64,000 nt of DNA from Vibrio sp. JC009 (GCF_029016485.1 NZ_CP092106.1:1-64000); one strand, 5' to 3'; shown: positions 12,172 to 27,801, counted from the first letter of the stretch. A program made the numbers and translations. The notes: generated by a model from the letters alone, not told the origin.

Positions 12172-13092
12172 TTACTTCTCCTCACCTTCTTTTTTGCACA
12201 TTGGGAAGCCAAGAGCTTCACGCGATGCGTAGTATGCTTCTGCAACACCTTTAGTCAGGTTGCGGATGCGAAGGATGTAACGCTGGCGCTCAGTTACTGA
12301 GATAGCTTTACGTGCATCAAGAAGGTTAAATGCATGACCTGCTTTCAGGATGCGCTCGTAAGCCGGTAGCGGAAGAGGCTTTTCAAGTTCAAGAAGCTCT
12401 TTACACTCTTTCTCGCACTGGTCGAAGAAAGTAAACAGGAAGTCTACATCTGCGTATTCGAAGTTGTAAGTTGACTGCTCAACTTCGTTCTGGTGGAAGA
12501 TATCACCGTAAGTTGTTTTGCCCAGCGGGCCGTCAGACCATACTAGGTCATAAACAGAATCAACACCTTGAATGTACATTGCAAGACGTTCGATACCGTA
12601 AGTGATTTCACCGGTAACCGGCTTACACTCAAGACCACCAACCTGCTGGAAGTAAGTAAACTGAGTTACTTCCATGCCGTTTAGCCAGACTTCCCAGCCC
12701 AGGCCCCATGCGCCCAGAGTCGGGTTCTCCCAGTTATCTTCCACGAAACGGATGTCGTGTACCTGAGGGTCAATACCCAGAGCTTCAAGAGAGCCAAGGT
12801 ATAGCTCCTGAATGTTGTCCGGAGATGGCTTAATAATTACCTGGAACTGGTAGTAGTGTTGCAGGCGGTTCGGGTTTTCACCGTAACGACCGTCAGTAGG
12901 ACGGCGTGATGGCTGTACATAAGCGGTTGCAATTGGCTCAGGGCCAAGAGCGCGTAAGCACGTCATTGGGTGAGAAGTACCTGCACCCACTTCCATGTCT
13001 AATGGCTGAACGATGGTACAGCCCTGTTGTGCCCAATAATCCTGCAGCGCGAGGATCATACCTTGAAAGGTTTTGATATCGTATTTTTGCAT
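12172..13092 (-). CDS. glyQ: Glycyl-tRNA synthetase alpha subunit
   Basis: GlyQ is the catalytic class II synthetase subunit that activates glycine and charges tRNA-Gly with GlyS. The 306-aa protein starts [39 protein letters not shown] and has the motif-2-like region [24 protein letters not shown]. Its length is close to E. coli GlyQ (303). It is the first gene of glyQS; no T-box or other leader is recognisable upstream. Confidence 0.97.
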   Translation of the reverse strand: MQKYDIKTFQGMILALQDYWAQQGCTIVQPLDMEVGAGTSHPMTCLRALGPEPIATAYVQPSRRPTDGRYGENPNRLQHYYQFQVIIKPSPDNIQELYLGSLEALGIDPQVHDIRFVEDNWENPTLGAWGLGWEVWLNGMEVTQFTYFQQVGGLECKPVTGEITYGIERLAMYIQGVDSVYDLVWSDGPLGKTTYGDIFHQNEVEQSTYNFEYADVDFLFTFFDQCEKECKELLELEKPLPLPAYERILKAGHAFNLLDARKAISVTERQRYILRIRNLTKGVAEAYYASREALGFPMCKKEGEEK

Positions 13093-13226
13093 AGTCAGGT
13101 TCGCGCGATTCTTCTGTCTGATTGAATAAAAAATAACGCTAAAGTATACCCAGATATTGTTCTTGGGAGTAGGGCTAATCTTGTTTATTTAGTCAGTATT
13201 CGTGGATTTTTGGCAAATTAGCCGTC

Positions 13227-13246
13227 ATTCCTGCGAAGGCAGGAAT
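13227..13246. repeat. Short inverted repeat ATTCCTGC-N4-GCAGGAAT
   Basis: A perfect 8-bp inverted repeat with a GAAG loop, flanked by sequence of a type I recall as a common dispersed intergenic repeat in gammaproteobacteria. It lies between glyQ and tusA. Confidence 0.55.
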
Positions 13247-13299
13247 CTATTTAAAGGTATATCTGAAGTTTTTAGGGTAGACAGGTGTAAGGCTGTCCC

Positions 13300-13329
13300 C
13301 TCACTCCCACGCGGAGCGCGGGAACGAGG
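13300..13329. repeat. GC-rich inverted repeat near tusA 3' end
   Basis: CTCCCACGC faces GCGCGGGAACGAG with a 3-base gap, forming an imperfect hairpin 20 bases beyond the tusA stop. It resembles a dispersed intergenic repeat and could also end the tusA transcript, though it has no T-run. Confidence 0.45.
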
Positions 13330-13349
13330 ATCGTTACCGTTCCGTGGAG

Positions 13350-13598
13350 TTAATCCAGCCCCTTCTTAATCAGGTACTGATAAGGAAGGGTTTCTGTCTG
13401 TGATCCTATAAGCTGGTGATCCATAAAGCGGCAGAAGCTTGGGATATCACGGGTTGTTGATGGATCATCTGCTTTGATCAGCAAAACTTCTCCATCCTGC
13501 ATTGTACGAATTGTCTTCCTGACCATCATTACCGGCTCCGGACAGCGTAGTCCTTCCGCTTCCAGTATTTTAGTTGCCAATTCAGGATTAAAGGTCAT
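13350..13598 (-). CDS. tusA: Sulfur carrier protein TusA
   Basis: TusA takes persulfide sulfur from IscS and passes it to the TusBCD relay for 2-thiouridine formation at the tRNA wobble position. The 82-aa protein has the family motif [16 protein letters not shown] with the active cysteine at residue 19, as in E. coli (81 aa). The ATG at 13598 is preferred; a TTG at 13613 would add five residues not usual for the family. Confidence 0.93.
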   Translation of the reverse strand: MTFNPELATKILEAEGLRCPEPVMMVRKTIRTMQDGEVLLIKADDPSTTRDIPSFCRFMDHQLIGSQTETLPYQYLIKKGLD

Positions 13599-13874
13599 GG
13601 GTATGGCTCTCAATGTTAAATCGTGGGCATAGTCTGTTTTGTTGTCAGGCTATGTCTGGTTCTCTTTGTAGCACGAAAAGTACGAAGATAATACTTGGCA
13701 AAATGCAAAATTGCGCGTACATTTAATTAACAAGTGCGCAACATTGCTTTTGTGTGCAGGTACATTCTTCAGTTTTCTTGGGCTTACCCGTCGAAAGGCG
13801 GGATTTTTTTGCCCCAAATCTTCAGGTATCGCTTAGTATATGGGCATCTTTAGGAATTAAAAGAGCCAGTTGCT

Positions 13875-14819
13875 GTGGAATTAGAAGAAATATACCGCCG
13901 GGACCTTAATCTGCTGGTGGCGCTGCGAGTGATGATTGAAGAGGAAAGTGTCAGCAAGGCGGCGCTCAGGCTGAACCTCAGCCAGTCTGCAATGAGCCGT
14001 GTACTTGGCCGTCTTCGCGAACTGCTTGATGATCCCCTGTTCACCCGTCAGGGGCATAAACTTCTCCCTACAGAAAAAGCGCTTGAGCTGAACCGCTCTC
14101 TGGGTGAGCCTCTAGAGACGATAAGAGCGGTATTGTCTGATAAGGTCTTTGAGCCGCATAGTTGCGATCAGACTTTTACCATAGCAACCACAGATTACGC
14201 GATGCAGACCATCCTGCCCTTTGCTCTTCCCCGAATTTATAAAGAAGCGCCAAATGTTTCCCTGAACTTTCTGCCGCTTCAGCATGATCAGTTGCTTGAT
14301 CAGTTAACAACTCTGGGGGCGGACTTAGCGATTTGTCGTCCTACTTCTTCAGTGGCACCACTAAGAAGTGATGTGCTTGGCAAAGTTGGCGTTTTCTGCC
14401 TGCTGGGGCGGAACCACCCTCTGGCTGATAAAGAGATGACGCTGGACGATTACCTTGAGTATCCACATGCAATGATTGCTATCAGCGACGGAGTAAAGGC
14501 TTTATTAGATGACGCTCTGCGTGATCAGCCTGAGCGGAAGATGCTTATCCGGGCTTACCACCTTGAAGCGGCACTGGCAGTTTTTGAAACTATTCCTCTT
14601 ATCATTACAGTCCCAGCTGACTTAGCTTATCTGGTTGCAGAGAGATATGACCTGGTAATTAAACCTCTGCCATTTGAATTTACCCCGTTTGATTATTCGA
14701 TGATCTGGCATCAAAGATGTGAGCACTCACCAGCGCAGGAGTGGTTAAGAAAGCTGCTTAAGGAAGAGTGTGGCAGGCTGATTGCTAAGCGGGTAGAGGA
14801 CTTGGGTCTGGAAGGGTAA
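13875..14819 (+). CDS. LysR-family transcriptional regulator
   Basis: This 314-aa regulator has an N-terminal winged helix-turn-helix (about 10-68, core ESVSKAALRLNLSQSAMSRVLGRLRELL) followed by a two-lobed effector-binding domain (about 95-300). The short MELEEIYRRDLNLLVALRVMIEE start resembles the LeuO/NodD side of the family more than the metabolic CysB type. The start is GTG. No divergently transcribed partner gene is adjacent, so the target is unknown. Confidence 0.85.
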   Translation: MELEEIYRRDLNLLVALRVMIEEESVSKAALRLNLSQSAMSRVLGRLRELLDDPLFTRQGHKLLPTEKALELNRSLGEPLETIRAVLSDKVFEPHSCDQTFTIATTDYAMQTILPFALPRIYKEAPNVSLNFLPLQHDQLLDQLTTLGADLAICRPTSSVAPLRSDVLGKVGVFCLLGRNHPLADKEMTLDDYLEYPHAMIAISDGVKALLDDALRDQPERKMLIRAYHLEAALAVFETIPLIITVPADLAYLVAERYDLVIKPLPFEFTPFDYSMIWHQRCEHSPAQEWLRKLLKEECGRLIAKRVEDLGLEG

Positions 14820-14841
14820 TTAGGCACAGCTCTTGATTTGA

Positions 14842-14862
14842 ACTTGGGCGTTTCTGCCCAAG
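14842..14862 (+). terminator. Possible terminator after the LysR gene
   Basis: ACTTGGGC pairs with GCCCAAGT around a 5-base loop, followed by GATTTTAG. The stem is good but the T-run is weak. Confidence 0.45.
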
Positions 14863-14921
14863 TGATTTTAGCTTTTAGCGCGTACCGATGTTTCAATGGA
14901 CATCAGGTGGTGTTTGCAGAG

Positions 14922-14983
14922 CAGGTGTATGCAGCAGGGATGCTGCATTCAAGCCTACATGGATGTATTTACGGCGTCCTGAG
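14922..14983. repeat. 62-bp dispersed repeat, copy 1
   Basis: It begins CAGGTGTATGCAGCAGGGA and ends GGCGTCCTGAG. A second copy in the same orientation lies at 31445-31506 with 58 of 62 bases identical by eye. It contains a GCAGC-GCTGC hairpin. This copy lies between the convergent LysR and acuI genes. Confidence 0.8.
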
Positions 14984-15017
14984 CTGTAAATTCCACCTGG
15001 TGTCCGGTTCCACCGTA

Positions 15018-15998
15018 TTAAAGCTTAATCACCACACGACCAGTTACCTGACCGTTAGTAATATCTTCAGCGTATTTCGGTGCTTCTTCCAGATCAATCT
15101 CAGTACACGCCTGCTCGAAGTAGCTTTCAGGCAGAAGCTCAGACAGTTTCTCCCATGCTGCGATACGTTTTTCGGTCGGGCATGAAACAGAGTCGATACC
15201 CTGTAGACATACGTTGCGCAGGATAAATGGCATAACAGTCGTCGGAAGGTCAAAACCACCGGCAAGACCACATGCTGCCACAGTGCGGCCGTAGTCCATT
15301 TGTGTAAGAAGCTTAGCAAGTACTTTGCTGCCAACAGTATCTACAGCACCTGCCCAGATCTGCTTTTCAAGCGGACGAGCCGGTTCTTCAAATACAGTAC
15401 GGTCGATGCAGCGAGCAGCGCCCAGTTTTTCCAGCAGCGGACCGTTCTCTTCAATACGGCCTGTTACAGCAGCAACCTTGTAGCCAAGCTGAGCAAGCAG
15501 GGTTACAGATACAGAACCAACGCCACCACTTGCACCGGTTACCAGAATTTCACCATCTTCAGGTTTAACACCGCTGTCTACAATTGCCTGAACACACAGC
15601 ATTGCAGTAAAGCCGGCAGTACCAACCATCATTGCTTTTTTCGCATCTAAACCCTTTGGCAGAGGAACCAGCCAGTCTGCTTTCAGTTTTGCTCGTTCAG
15701 CCATACCACCCCAGTGGTTTTCGCCAACACCCCAGCCAGTCAGAACAACTTCATCGCCTTCTTTGTAGCGTTCATCATCAGAACTCACTACTTTACCAGC
15801 CATATCAATACCCGGAACCATAGGGAAGTTACGGATGATTTTGCCTTTACCTGTAATTGCCAGGCCATCTTTATAGTTAAGTGAGGTGTAATTTACTGCA
15901 ACCAGAACTTCGCCTTCAGGAAGCTGTGCTTCGTCGATCTGTTCGATTGCTGAAATGGTGCGTTTTTCTTCTTGATTTAAAACTAAAGCCTTAAACAT
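15018..15998 (-). CDS. acuI: Acrylyl-CoA reductase family zinc-less MDR oxidoreductase (AcuI/YhdH)
   Basis: This is a 326-aa NADPH-dependent medium-chain dehydrogenase/reductase of the AcuI/YhdH group, which reduces acryloyl-CoA to propionyl-CoA and detoxifies acrylyl intermediates. It has the quinone-oxidoreductase-like N-domain (NYTSLNYKDGLAITGKGKI) and a Rossmann nucleotide site (VTGASGGVGSVSV, near residue 152). It lacks the structural zinc cysteine cluster. I chose the ATG at 15998 (MFKALVLN) because GGAG stands 9 bases upstream; the longer frame from 16025 adds nine unlikely residues. The substrate is inferred from family membership. Confidence 0.85.
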   Translation of the reverse strand: MFKALVLNQEEKRTISAIEQIDEAQLPEGEVLVAVNYTSLNYKDGLAITGKGKIIRNFPMVPGIDMAGKVVSSDDERYKEGDEVVLTGWGVGENHWGGMAERAKLKADWLVPLPKGLDAKKAMMVGTAGFTAMLCVQAIVDSGVKPEDGEILVTGASGGVGSVSVTLLAQLGYKVAAVTGRIEENGPLLEKLGAARCIDRTVFEEPARPLEKQIWAGAVDTVGSKVLAKLLTQMDYGRTVAACGLAGGFDLPTTVMPFILRNVCLQGIDSVSCPTEKRIAAWEKLSELLPESYFEQACTEIDLEEAPKYAEDITNGQVTGRVVIKL

Positions 15999-16137
15999 GT
16001 GGGGAGTCTCCAGTTGAGTGAACAAGCATTAAAAATTATGTGATTAGTTTAATCTTTCAAATTTTATGATAACAGTGAAACTTTCGCATTTTTAGTATGT
16101 ATTTTGTGCATATTGTGCGAGGGTTGAGCTATACGGG

Positions 16138-16170
16138 AATAGGTGGCCTTAGTGAATAAGGTCACCTATT
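16138..16170 (-). terminator. Hairpin downstream of fadA
   Basis: AATAGGTG-CCTTA and TAAGG-CACCTATT form a 13-bp stem with one mismatch around GTGAA. It follows the fadA stop on the minus strand but has no T-run, so it may stabilise the mRNA end rather than terminate it. Confidence 0.4.
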
Positions 16171-16172
16171 CT

Positions 16173-17375
<1,203 letters not shown>

Positions 17376-17391
17376 TTATCCAAAAGTGAAG

Positions 17392-19563
17392 CTAAACAGA
17401 GCTTTTCTGCTGTGACAGGTAAAAAGACTGCCCGTCTTTTGCCATATTCAGCAATAGCTGAGGTATCTGGTACAGAGGGCCAAGATCCTGATATTTAGTG
17501 GCTTGTTCGATATATTTGTTAATACTAATACTGTCCAGGTAACGGAAAACCCCGCCCCTGAAAGGAGGAAAGCCCAGCCCGTACACCAGTGCCATATCTG
17601 CCTCCTGGGGTGAAGCAACAATACCCTCTTCCAGACAGAGTACGACTTCATTGATCATAGGAATCATCATGTGCTGGATAATGGTCTCTTCATCGAAACT
17701 GCCGGAACCTGTGCGCACTTCATTTAAGAGGGGCAGAACGCTTTCATCAAAGGCTTTCACCGGGTGACCTTTTTTGTTAGTGGTATAAGAGTAGAAGCCC
17801 TTATTGTTTTTTTGCCCAAAGCGCTCAGCCTCAAACAGAGCATCAACAGCACTGCGGCCTCTTTTTGCCATTCTTTCCGGGAAGCCTTCAGCGATAACTG
17901 CTCTGGCGTGGTGAGCGGTATCGATGCCCACGACATCAAGCAGGTAGGCAGGCCCCATTGGCCAGCCAAATTTTTTCTCCATTACTTTATCGACCTCGGT
18001 AAAGTCAGCTCCACAACGTATAAGTGAACTGAACCCGCGAAAGTAGGAAAACAGCACGCGATTGACGAAGAAACCGGGGCAGTCGTTAACCACTACCGGA
18101 GATTTACCCATTTTTGTTGCGTATGCGACAACCCGGTTGATGGTTTCTTCAGAAGTTTTTTCTCCGCGGATGATTTCTACCAGAGGCATTCTGTGTACCG
18201 GGTTGAAAAAGTGCATCCCGCAGAAATTTTCCGGACGCTCAAGTGAACTGGCCAGCAGGTTGATTTGAATGGTTGAGGTGTTTGAGGCTATTACCGTGTC
18301 TTCCGGAACATGTCCTTCCACTTCTCTCAGCACTGCTGCCTTGATTTTCGGGTTTTCAACAACGGCTTCTACAATAATGTCAGCCTGCTCTATGCCGGAA
18401 TAGCTCATGGCAGGCGTGATGGATGAAAGGACCTGTCCCATTTTCAGACCGTCAATTCTTCCGCGTTCAAGTTGCTTGTTCAGTAGCTTGGAAGCTTCGC
18501 TCATTCCCAGTTTCAGTGAAGAGTGAGCGATATCTTTCATTACAACAGGTGTCCCTTTAAATGCTGACTGATAGGCGATACCTCCGCCCATAATTCCTGC
18601 CCCCAGAACAGCTGCCTGTTTAGTCTCTTTATTGGCTGATTGGGCCCGCTTTTTGGCCAGTCCCTTTATGTACTGATCATTAAGGAATATTCCCACCAGA
18701 GACTTAGCCTCTTCAGACTTGGCCAGTCTGATAAAGTGCTTACGTTCAATGTCCAGTGCCGCATTGCGTTCCATCGTTGCCGCTTCTTCTATCGCAATAA
18801 CCGAAGTGACAGGGGCAGGATAGTGCGGGCCGGCCTTTTGCATTACCAGACCTTTTGCCGTGGTAAAGCTCATGGTGGCTTCGGTTTTGTTTAGTGTCAG
18901 AGCTGCTGTTTTTTGTTTGCGTCTGCTCTGCCAGTCAAGCAGCTGACCGATAGCAAGAGTAAGAGTATTGATTGCTGATTCCTGAAGCGCCTCTGACTCG
19001 ACCACAGCATCCAGTAAACCGGTCTTGAGTGCCTCTTCTGCCCGCAGAGGCTTGCCGGTGGCAATTAACTCCATGGCCGGATCCGCGCCAATAATACGGG
19101 GCATGCGTACTGAGCCGCCAAAGCCCGGCATAATGCCAAGAGAGGTTTCAGGTAATCCTATGCTGGTGGTTTTGTCTCCAATGCGGAAGTCGGTAGCGAG
19201 TACACACTCACATCCACCTCCAAGCGCATATCCTTTGATCATGGAAAGAGTAGGGAATGGCAGATCTTCCAGCTTATCAAAGATAGCGTTGGCATACTGC
19301 AGCCAGTGGTCCAGTTCCGCTTCTGGTTTAGCAAACAGCCCCAAAAACTCGGTGATATCAGCCCCGACAATAAAGCTGTCTTTATCTGATGTAAGCATAA
19401 GACCGCTGATTTCAGCGTTAGCCAGTATGGCATCAAGCGCTTTATCCAGAGAGTCCAGGGTGGCAAGATCGAGCTTATTTACAGAGGCAGGGGCACAAAA
19501 GCAGAGCTCAGCAAGTCCGTTGCTTAGCTGCTTTACCTGTAGCGTATCGGCTTTATAGATCAT
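17392..19563 (-). CDS. fadB: Fatty-acid oxidation complex alpha subunit FadB
   Basis: FadB combines enoyl-CoA hydratase/isomerase activity (N-terminal third, with [17 protein letters not shown] and the catalytic-glutamate segment [15 protein letters not shown]) with L-3-hydroxyacyl-CoA dehydrogenase (NAD site [16 protein letters not shown], near residue 320, and [15 protein letters not shown]). The 723-aa length fits the family. The ATG at 19563 ([10 protein letters not shown]) has a strong GGAGGAAG ribosome-binding site; the frame is open for 27 more codons upstream, but those cover the promoter/operator region. It is the first gene of fadBA. Confidence 0.96.
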   Translation of the reverse strand: MIYKADTLQVKQLSNGLAELCFCAPASVNKLDLATLDSLDKALDAILANAEISGLMLTSDKDSFIVGADITEFLGLFAKPEAELDHWLQYANAIFDKLEDLPFPTLSMIKGYALGGGCECVLATDFRIGDKTTSIGLPETSLGIMPGFGGSVRMPRIIGADPAMELIATGKPLRAEEALKTGLLDAVVESEALQESAINTLTLAIGQLLDWQSRRKQKTAALTLNKTEATMSFTTAKGLVMQKAGPHYPAPVTSVIAIEEAATMERNAALDIERKHFIRLAKSEEAKSLVGIFLNDQYIKGLAKKRAQSANKETKQAAVLGAGIMGGGIAYQSAFKGTPVVMKDIAHSSLKLGMSEASKLLNKQLERGRIDGLKMGQVLSSITPAMSYSGIEQADIIVEAVVENPKIKAAVLREVEGHVPEDTVIASNTSTIQINLLASSLERPENFCGMHFFNPVHRMPLVEIIRGEKTSEETINRVVAYATKMGKSPVVVNDCPGFFVNRVLFSYFRGFSSLIRCGADFTEVDKVMEKKFGWPMGPAYLLDVVGIDTAHHARAVIAEGFPERMAKRGRSAVDALFEAERFGQKNNKGFYSYTTNKKGHPVKAFDESVLPLLNEVRTGSGSFDEETIIQHMMIPMINEVVLCLEEGIVASPQEADMALVYGLGFPPFRGGVFRYLDSISINKYIEQATKYQDLGPLYQIPQLLLNMAKDGQSFYLSQQKSSV

Positions 19564-19590
19564 TATCTTCCTCCATGAGAGACAATCTGC

Positions 19591-19607
19591 GACTGGTACA
19601 AGTTGTT
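19591..19607 (-). promoter_or_regulatory. Putative FadR operator upstream of fadB
   Basis: The 17-bp stretch GACTGGTACAAGTTGTT shares the CTGGTAC core and overall spacing with the E. coli fadB FadR site as I remember it (about 10 of 17 positions). It lies 28 bp before the fadB start, where a repressor would block transcription. FadR releases DNA when it binds long-chain acyl-CoA. Confidence 0.5.
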
Positions 19608-19744
19608 GGCTAAGTTTGGACGATAAAATCATTAATAACAACAAAAATCAAACAAGTGTTTAACATTTGTGGGATCCAGATTCGTATCTGCATATTGTGT
19701 GTTGCGTGATACACTAACAGGTCAGCAGAAATATAAATGAAGTT

Positions 19745-20365
19745 ATGAGTGACCAACCCTATTTAATTCCCGAAGCAGCGGTGACTTTTGAAGAAGAAAT
19801 AAAGAAGAGCGTCTTTATTACTTATCTGGCACATACTCCGTCAGTGGAGTCAGCGAAAGCCTTTGTTGAACAGATAAAAGCAAAGCACTCGGATGCAAGG
19901 CATAACTGCTGGGGATTTGTGGCAGGCAGGCCGGAAGATTCAATGAAGTGGGGATTCAGTGATGACGGTGAACCTTCTGGAACCGCTGGCAAACCTATTC
20001 TTGCTCAGCTTAGCGGATCGGGTGTAGGAGAGATAACCGCCGTTGTTACCCGCTATTCCGGTGGTATTAAATTAGGTACCGGCGGACTGGTTAAAGCCTA
20101 TGGTGGCGGTGTTCAGCAGGCGCTTAAGTTACTTCAAACTATTGAGAAAAAAATCACAACCAGACTTCATCTGACGTTAGACTACGCTTTGATGCCGTTA
20201 ACGCAGTCACTTGTCAGCCAATATGACGCTGTAGAGCTTGATGCGAGCTATGGTGAGCGTATAGAGTTGGTTATTGAGCTGGAAAAGCTGGTGGCTGAAG
20301 AGTTTAAGCAGTCTGTAGTCAATAAAAGTGGTGCAAAGGTTATTGTCTCCGATAACAAGGATTAG
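19745..20365 (+). CDS. yigZ: YigZ/IMPACT family protein
   Basis: This 206-aa protein belongs to the IMPACT (UPF0029) family: an N-terminal domain with the signature HNCWGFVAGRPEDSMKWGFSDDGEPSGTAGKPIL (given here by its position, about 57-90), followed by a small EF-G-domain-V-like C-terminal domain. Yeast and animal relatives affect Gcn2 signalling; the bacterial role is not settled. It precedes trkH, as in E. coli. Confidence 0.88.
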   Translation: MSDQPYLIPEAAVTFEEEIKKSVFITYLAHTPSVESAKAFVEQIKAKHSDARHNCWGFVAGRPEDSMKWGFSDDGEPSGTAGKPILAQLSGSGVGEITAVVTRYSGGIKLGTGGLVKAYGGGVQQALKLLQTIEKKITTRLHLTLDYALMPLTQSLVSQYDAVELDASYGERIELVIELEKLVAEEFKQSVVNKSGAKVIVSDNKD

Positions 20366-20403
20366 GAAATAAGAGGCTCAGGCTTCATCTAAAAACAACA
20401 ATC

Positions 20404-21861
20404 ATGGAATTTCGTTCAATAACCCGTATTGTGGGACTGCTTCTGGCACTGTTTAGTGTATCTATGCTTGCGCCAGCTTTTGTCGCATTAATCTTTCGTG
20501 ATGGTGCCGGTGTTCCCTTTGTCACTACTTTTTTTGTTCTTCTGGTGTGCGGCGGTATCTGCTGGTTTCCCAACCGCTACCATAAAAGAGATCTTAAGGC
20601 CCGTGATGGCTTCCTTATTGTGGTTCTGTTCTGGACCGTTATCGGCAGTGCGGGCGCGTTGCCGTTTCTGCTTTCTGAGAACCCGGCTATATCTATTACA
20701 GATGCTTTCTTTGAATCCTTCTCTGCCTTAACCACAACGGGTGCTACTGTTATTGTCGGGCTCGATGAACTGCCTAAAGCGATATTGTTCTATCGCCAGA
20801 TCCTGCAGTGGTTTGGTGGTATGGGTATTATTGTGCTGGCGGTAGCGATACTGCCTGTGCTGGGTATCGGTGGTATGCAGCTGTACCGGGCGGAGATCCC
20901 GGGGCCGGTTAAAGACAGTAAAATGACCCCAAGGATTGCAGAGACAGCCAAGGTGCTTTGGTATATCTATCTGGGGCTGACTATTGCTTGTGCCGGAGCC
21001 TTCTGGGTGGCGGGGATGAGCCTGTTTGATGCTATCTGTCACAGCTTCTCTACTATTGCTATTGGTGGCTTCTCTACACATGATGCAAGTATGGGGTACT
21101 TTGACAGCTCCGCCATCAATATGATTACGGTGGTTTTCCTGCTGATATCCGGTTGTAACTTCTCTCTGCACTTTGCTGCTTTTGCCTCGGGTGGGGTGCA
21201 TCCGCAGTACTACACCAAAGATCCAGAGTTCAGGGCTTTCTTCTTTATTCAGTTTGTACTCTTTGCCATCTGTTTCCTCTTATTACTTAAGCATCACTCT
21301 TATGACTCTGTTTATGATGCTTTTGATCAGGCCCTGTTCCAGACAGTATCGATTTCTACTACTGCCGGGTTTACTACCACAGGTTTTGCTGAGTGGCCGC
21401 TGTTTTTGCCGGTTCTGCTTCTGTTCTCTTCTTTTATTGGTGGCTGTGCCGGTTCTACTGGTGGTGGTATGAAGGTTATCCGTATTCTTTTGCTGACTCT
21501 TCAGGGCTCGCGGGAAATTAAACGCCTGATTCACCCAAGAGCGGTATTTACAATCAAGCTTGGAGATAAAGCACTTCCGCAGCGGGTTGTGGATGCGGTA
21601 TGGGGATTCTTCTCTGCTTATGCGCTGGTATTTGTTATCTGTATGCTGGCATTGATAGCAACAGGTATTGATGAGCTAAGTGCATTTTCTGCTGTAGCTT
21701 CAACTCTTAATAACCTGGGGCCTGGACTCGGGGATGTGGCGCTTCACTATGGTGATATCAATGATAAAGCTAAGTGGGTGCTGGTTGTTTCCATGCTGTT
21801 CGGCCGCCTGGAAATATTTACCCTGTTAATCTTATTTACTCCTACGTTCTGGCGTAGCTAA
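20404..21861 (+). CDS. trkH: Trk potassium uptake channel subunit TrkH
   Basis: TrkH is the inner-membrane potassium-conducting subunit that works with the NAD/ATP-binding regulator TrkA. The 485-aa protein (E. coli 483) has about ten hydrophobic segments and the four pore-loop signatures of the SKT family, including TTTGATVIVG, AIGGFSTHDAS, STTAGFTTTGF and NNLGPGLGD. The ATG at 20404 matches the start of known TrkH proteins but has no clear Shine-Dalgarno. trkA is not in the window. It is followed by hemG 10 bases on. Confidence 0.95.
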   Translation: MEFRSITRIVGLLLALFSVSMLAPAFVALIFRDGAGVPFVTTFFVLLVCGGICWFPNRYHKRDLKARDGFLIVVLFWTVIGSAGALPFLLSENPAISITDAFFESFSALTTTGATVIVGLDELPKAILFYRQILQWFGGMGIIVLAVAILPVLGIGGMQLYRAEIPGPVKDSKMTPRIAETAKVLWYIYLGLTIACAGAFWVAGMSLFDAICHSFSTIAIGGFSTHDASMGYFDSSAINMITVVFLLISGCNFSLHFAAFASGGVHPQYYTKDPEFRAFFFIQFVLFAICFLLLLKHHSYDSVYDAFDQALFQTVSISTTAGFTTTGFAEWPLFLPVLLLFSSFIGGCAGSTGGGMKVIRILLLTLQGSREIKRLIHPRAVFTIKLGDKALPQRVVDAVWGFFSAYALVFVICMLALIATGIDELSAFSAVASTLNNLGPGLGDVALHYGDINDKAKWVLVVSMLFGRLEIFTLLILFTPTFWRS

Positions 21862-21871
21862 AGGATATGTT

Positions 21872-22399
21872 GTGAAAAAAGCGCTTATACTCTATTCAAG
21901 TACGGATGGTCAGACGATAAAAATCAGTGAGTTTATTGGTAAGGAGCTGGATGACCATCAGTGCGATATTCTTAGTCTGCACGAAAATCAGTCCATTAAA
22001 TTAGAAGATTACGATAAGGTGCTTATCGGGGCTTCTATCCGCTACGGACACCTGCATAAAGAGTTCTACAAGTTTGTTACTGCGAACAAGAGTCGCTTAG
22101 AACGTATTAATGCCGCTTTCTTCTTAGTTAACCTGACTGCGAGAAAAGAAGACCAGGGCAAAGATACACCGGAAGGTAGTGCGTACGTTAAGACGTTTCT
22201 GAAAAAGTCGCCATGGACGCCAAATATGATAGGCGTATTTGCCGGTGCGCTTTTATATCCAAGATATAAGTTGTTTGATCGTCTGTGTATTCAGTTCATT
22301 ATGAAGATTACTGGTGGAGAAACAGATTCCAGTAAAGAGATTGAATATACCAACTGGGAAAAAGTTGCCATATTTGCCCGCAAATTTAAAGAATTGTAG
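21872..22399 (+). CDS. hemG: Menaquinone-dependent protoporphyrinogen IX oxidase HemG
   Basis: HemG oxidises protoporphyrinogen IX to protoporphyrin IX in haem synthesis using an FMN cofactor and passing electrons to the quinone pool. The 175-aa protein has the flavodoxin-like start KKALILYSSTDGQTIKISEFI and the long-chain flavodoxin insertion characteristic of HemG. The start is GTG at 21872. The order trkH-hemG-rrn is the same as at E. coli rrnA. Confidence 0.93.
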   Translation: MKKALILYSSTDGQTIKISEFIGKELDDHQCDILSLHENQSIKLEDYDKVLIGASIRYGHLHKEFYKFVTANKSRLERINAAFFLVNLTARKEDQGKDTPEGSAYVKTFLKKSPWTPNMIGVFAGALLYPRYKLFDRLCIQFIMKITGGETDSSKEIEYTNWEKVAIFARKFKEL

Positions 22400-22478
22400 A
22401 TAAAATCTCCGTTTTTAGCCTTTTTTGAACAAGTTTTCTACTGTTGAAAAGAAAATTCAAAAAAAGTTCAAAAAAGGC

Positions 22479-22506
22479 TTGCCAATGTGACGCATGTCTC
22501 TATAAT
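22479..22506 (+). promoter_or_regulatory. rrn promoter P1
   Basis: TTGCCA at 22479-22484 and TATAAT at 22501-22506 are separated by 16 bp. A-rich tracts (UP-element-like) lie just upstream and a GC-rich discriminator GCGCCC follows, as at stringently controlled rRNA P1 promoters. Confidence 0.75.
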
Positions 22507-22602
22507 GCGCCCTCACTGACACGGCGGACACCGAAAGGAAACGTCGAAATCAGTTGGACGAACCGCTGGCAACAGCGGCTAGCAAAAAGATTTAAAAAAG
22601 TG

Positions 22603-22631
22603 TTTGACACTGTGATTTATCTCGCTAGAAT
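22603..22631 (+). promoter_or_regulatory. rrn promoter P2
   Basis: A consensus TTGACA at 22603-22608 is followed after 17 bp by TAGAAT at 22626-22631. The second promoter lies about 125 bp after P1, the usual tandem arrangement. Confidence 0.75.
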
Positions 22632-22664
22632 GCACGTCCGCTTTGAGGGAAAGCCTCGAAGCAA

Positions 22665-22677
22665 AGCTCTTTAACAA
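22665..22677 (+). promoter_or_regulatory. boxA antitermination signal, rrn leader
   Basis: GCTCTTTAACAA is the NusB/NusE-binding boxA that protects rRNA transcripts from early termination. The rest of the leader (22632-22842) shows no other gene. Confidence 0.8.
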
Positions 22678-22842
22678 TTTAAACCTATCAATCTGTGTGG
22701 GCACTCGTTGATGACAATCAAAATAGTTTCTTCGGAAACAATTTGGTTTCAATGAACTGAGTGACCAATCGATAGAAATATCGGCACAGTCAATTCAACA
22801 TTACATGTAATGTTATCAGTATTCATTGAGCCTCAAAATCTT

Positions 22843-24395
<1,553 letters not shown>

Positions 24396-24468
24396 AACGA
24401 TAGATTGTTGTTGATTAGTGTCCACACAGATTGATTAGGTTTAGAAAGTAAAAGAGATTTAGAAAGAT

Positions 24469-24544
24469 GTCCCGTTCGTCTAGAGGCCTAGGACACCGCC
24501 CTTTCACGGCGGTAACAGGGGTTCGACTCCCCTACGGGATACCA
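24469..24544 (+). tRNA. tRNA-Glu (TTC)
   Basis: A 76-nt cloverleaf in the 16S-23S spacer with anticodon TTC, T-arm GGTTCGACTCC and encoded CCA. The acceptor stem GTCCCGT pairs with ACGGGAT, including a G-T first pair. It is the only tRNA in this spacer. Confidence 0.97.
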
Positions 24545-24597
24545 TCTTTAAGCGTTTTCGCTGAGAATGTTTAAAAATGGTTTCGAAAGAAATCTTT

Positions 24598-24610
24598 GCT
24601 CTTTAACAAT
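24598..24610 (+). promoter_or_regulatory. boxA in the 16S-23S spacer
   Basis: TGCTCTTTAACAA repeats the leader boxA before the 23S gene, as in other proteobacterial rrn operons. The rest of the spacer (24545-24843) forms the 23S processing-stem region and holds no gene. Confidence 0.75.
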
Positions 24611-24843
24611 TTGGAAAGCTGACAAAATAACAATTGATTATTGTTATTTGTAAAAGTTCTCAAATCTTAATCGAAAGATTAAGTACCAAAACAACACATT
24701 CAAGTGTTCTTGGGAATGACATTTATGTTGTTCATATTTGAGTCCGGCAAAATCGTGTCTGCACATGTATAAAAATGCAGACAAACTTTGGTTGTTTGAT
24801 TAAACAATCTTAAGCGTTTCTTCGAAACTTCTTGGGGTTGTAT

Positions 24844-27733
<2,890 letters not shown>

Positions 27734-27801
27734 ACAACACCCAAGGGGTTTTGATGGACTCAAAGCAAGAACGAATAAACTTGAATGTGAATTGAGAATC
27801 T

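Noticed and set aside
10469..12254. Several long frames antisense to glyS and glyQ (up to 237 codons)
   Set aside because: They mirror the codon structure of glyS/glyQ, lack start signals and resemble no family.
22444..22674. 76-codon open frame in the rrn leader
   Set aside because: It spans promoters P1, P2 and boxA, has no ribosome-binding site and an improbable basic composition.
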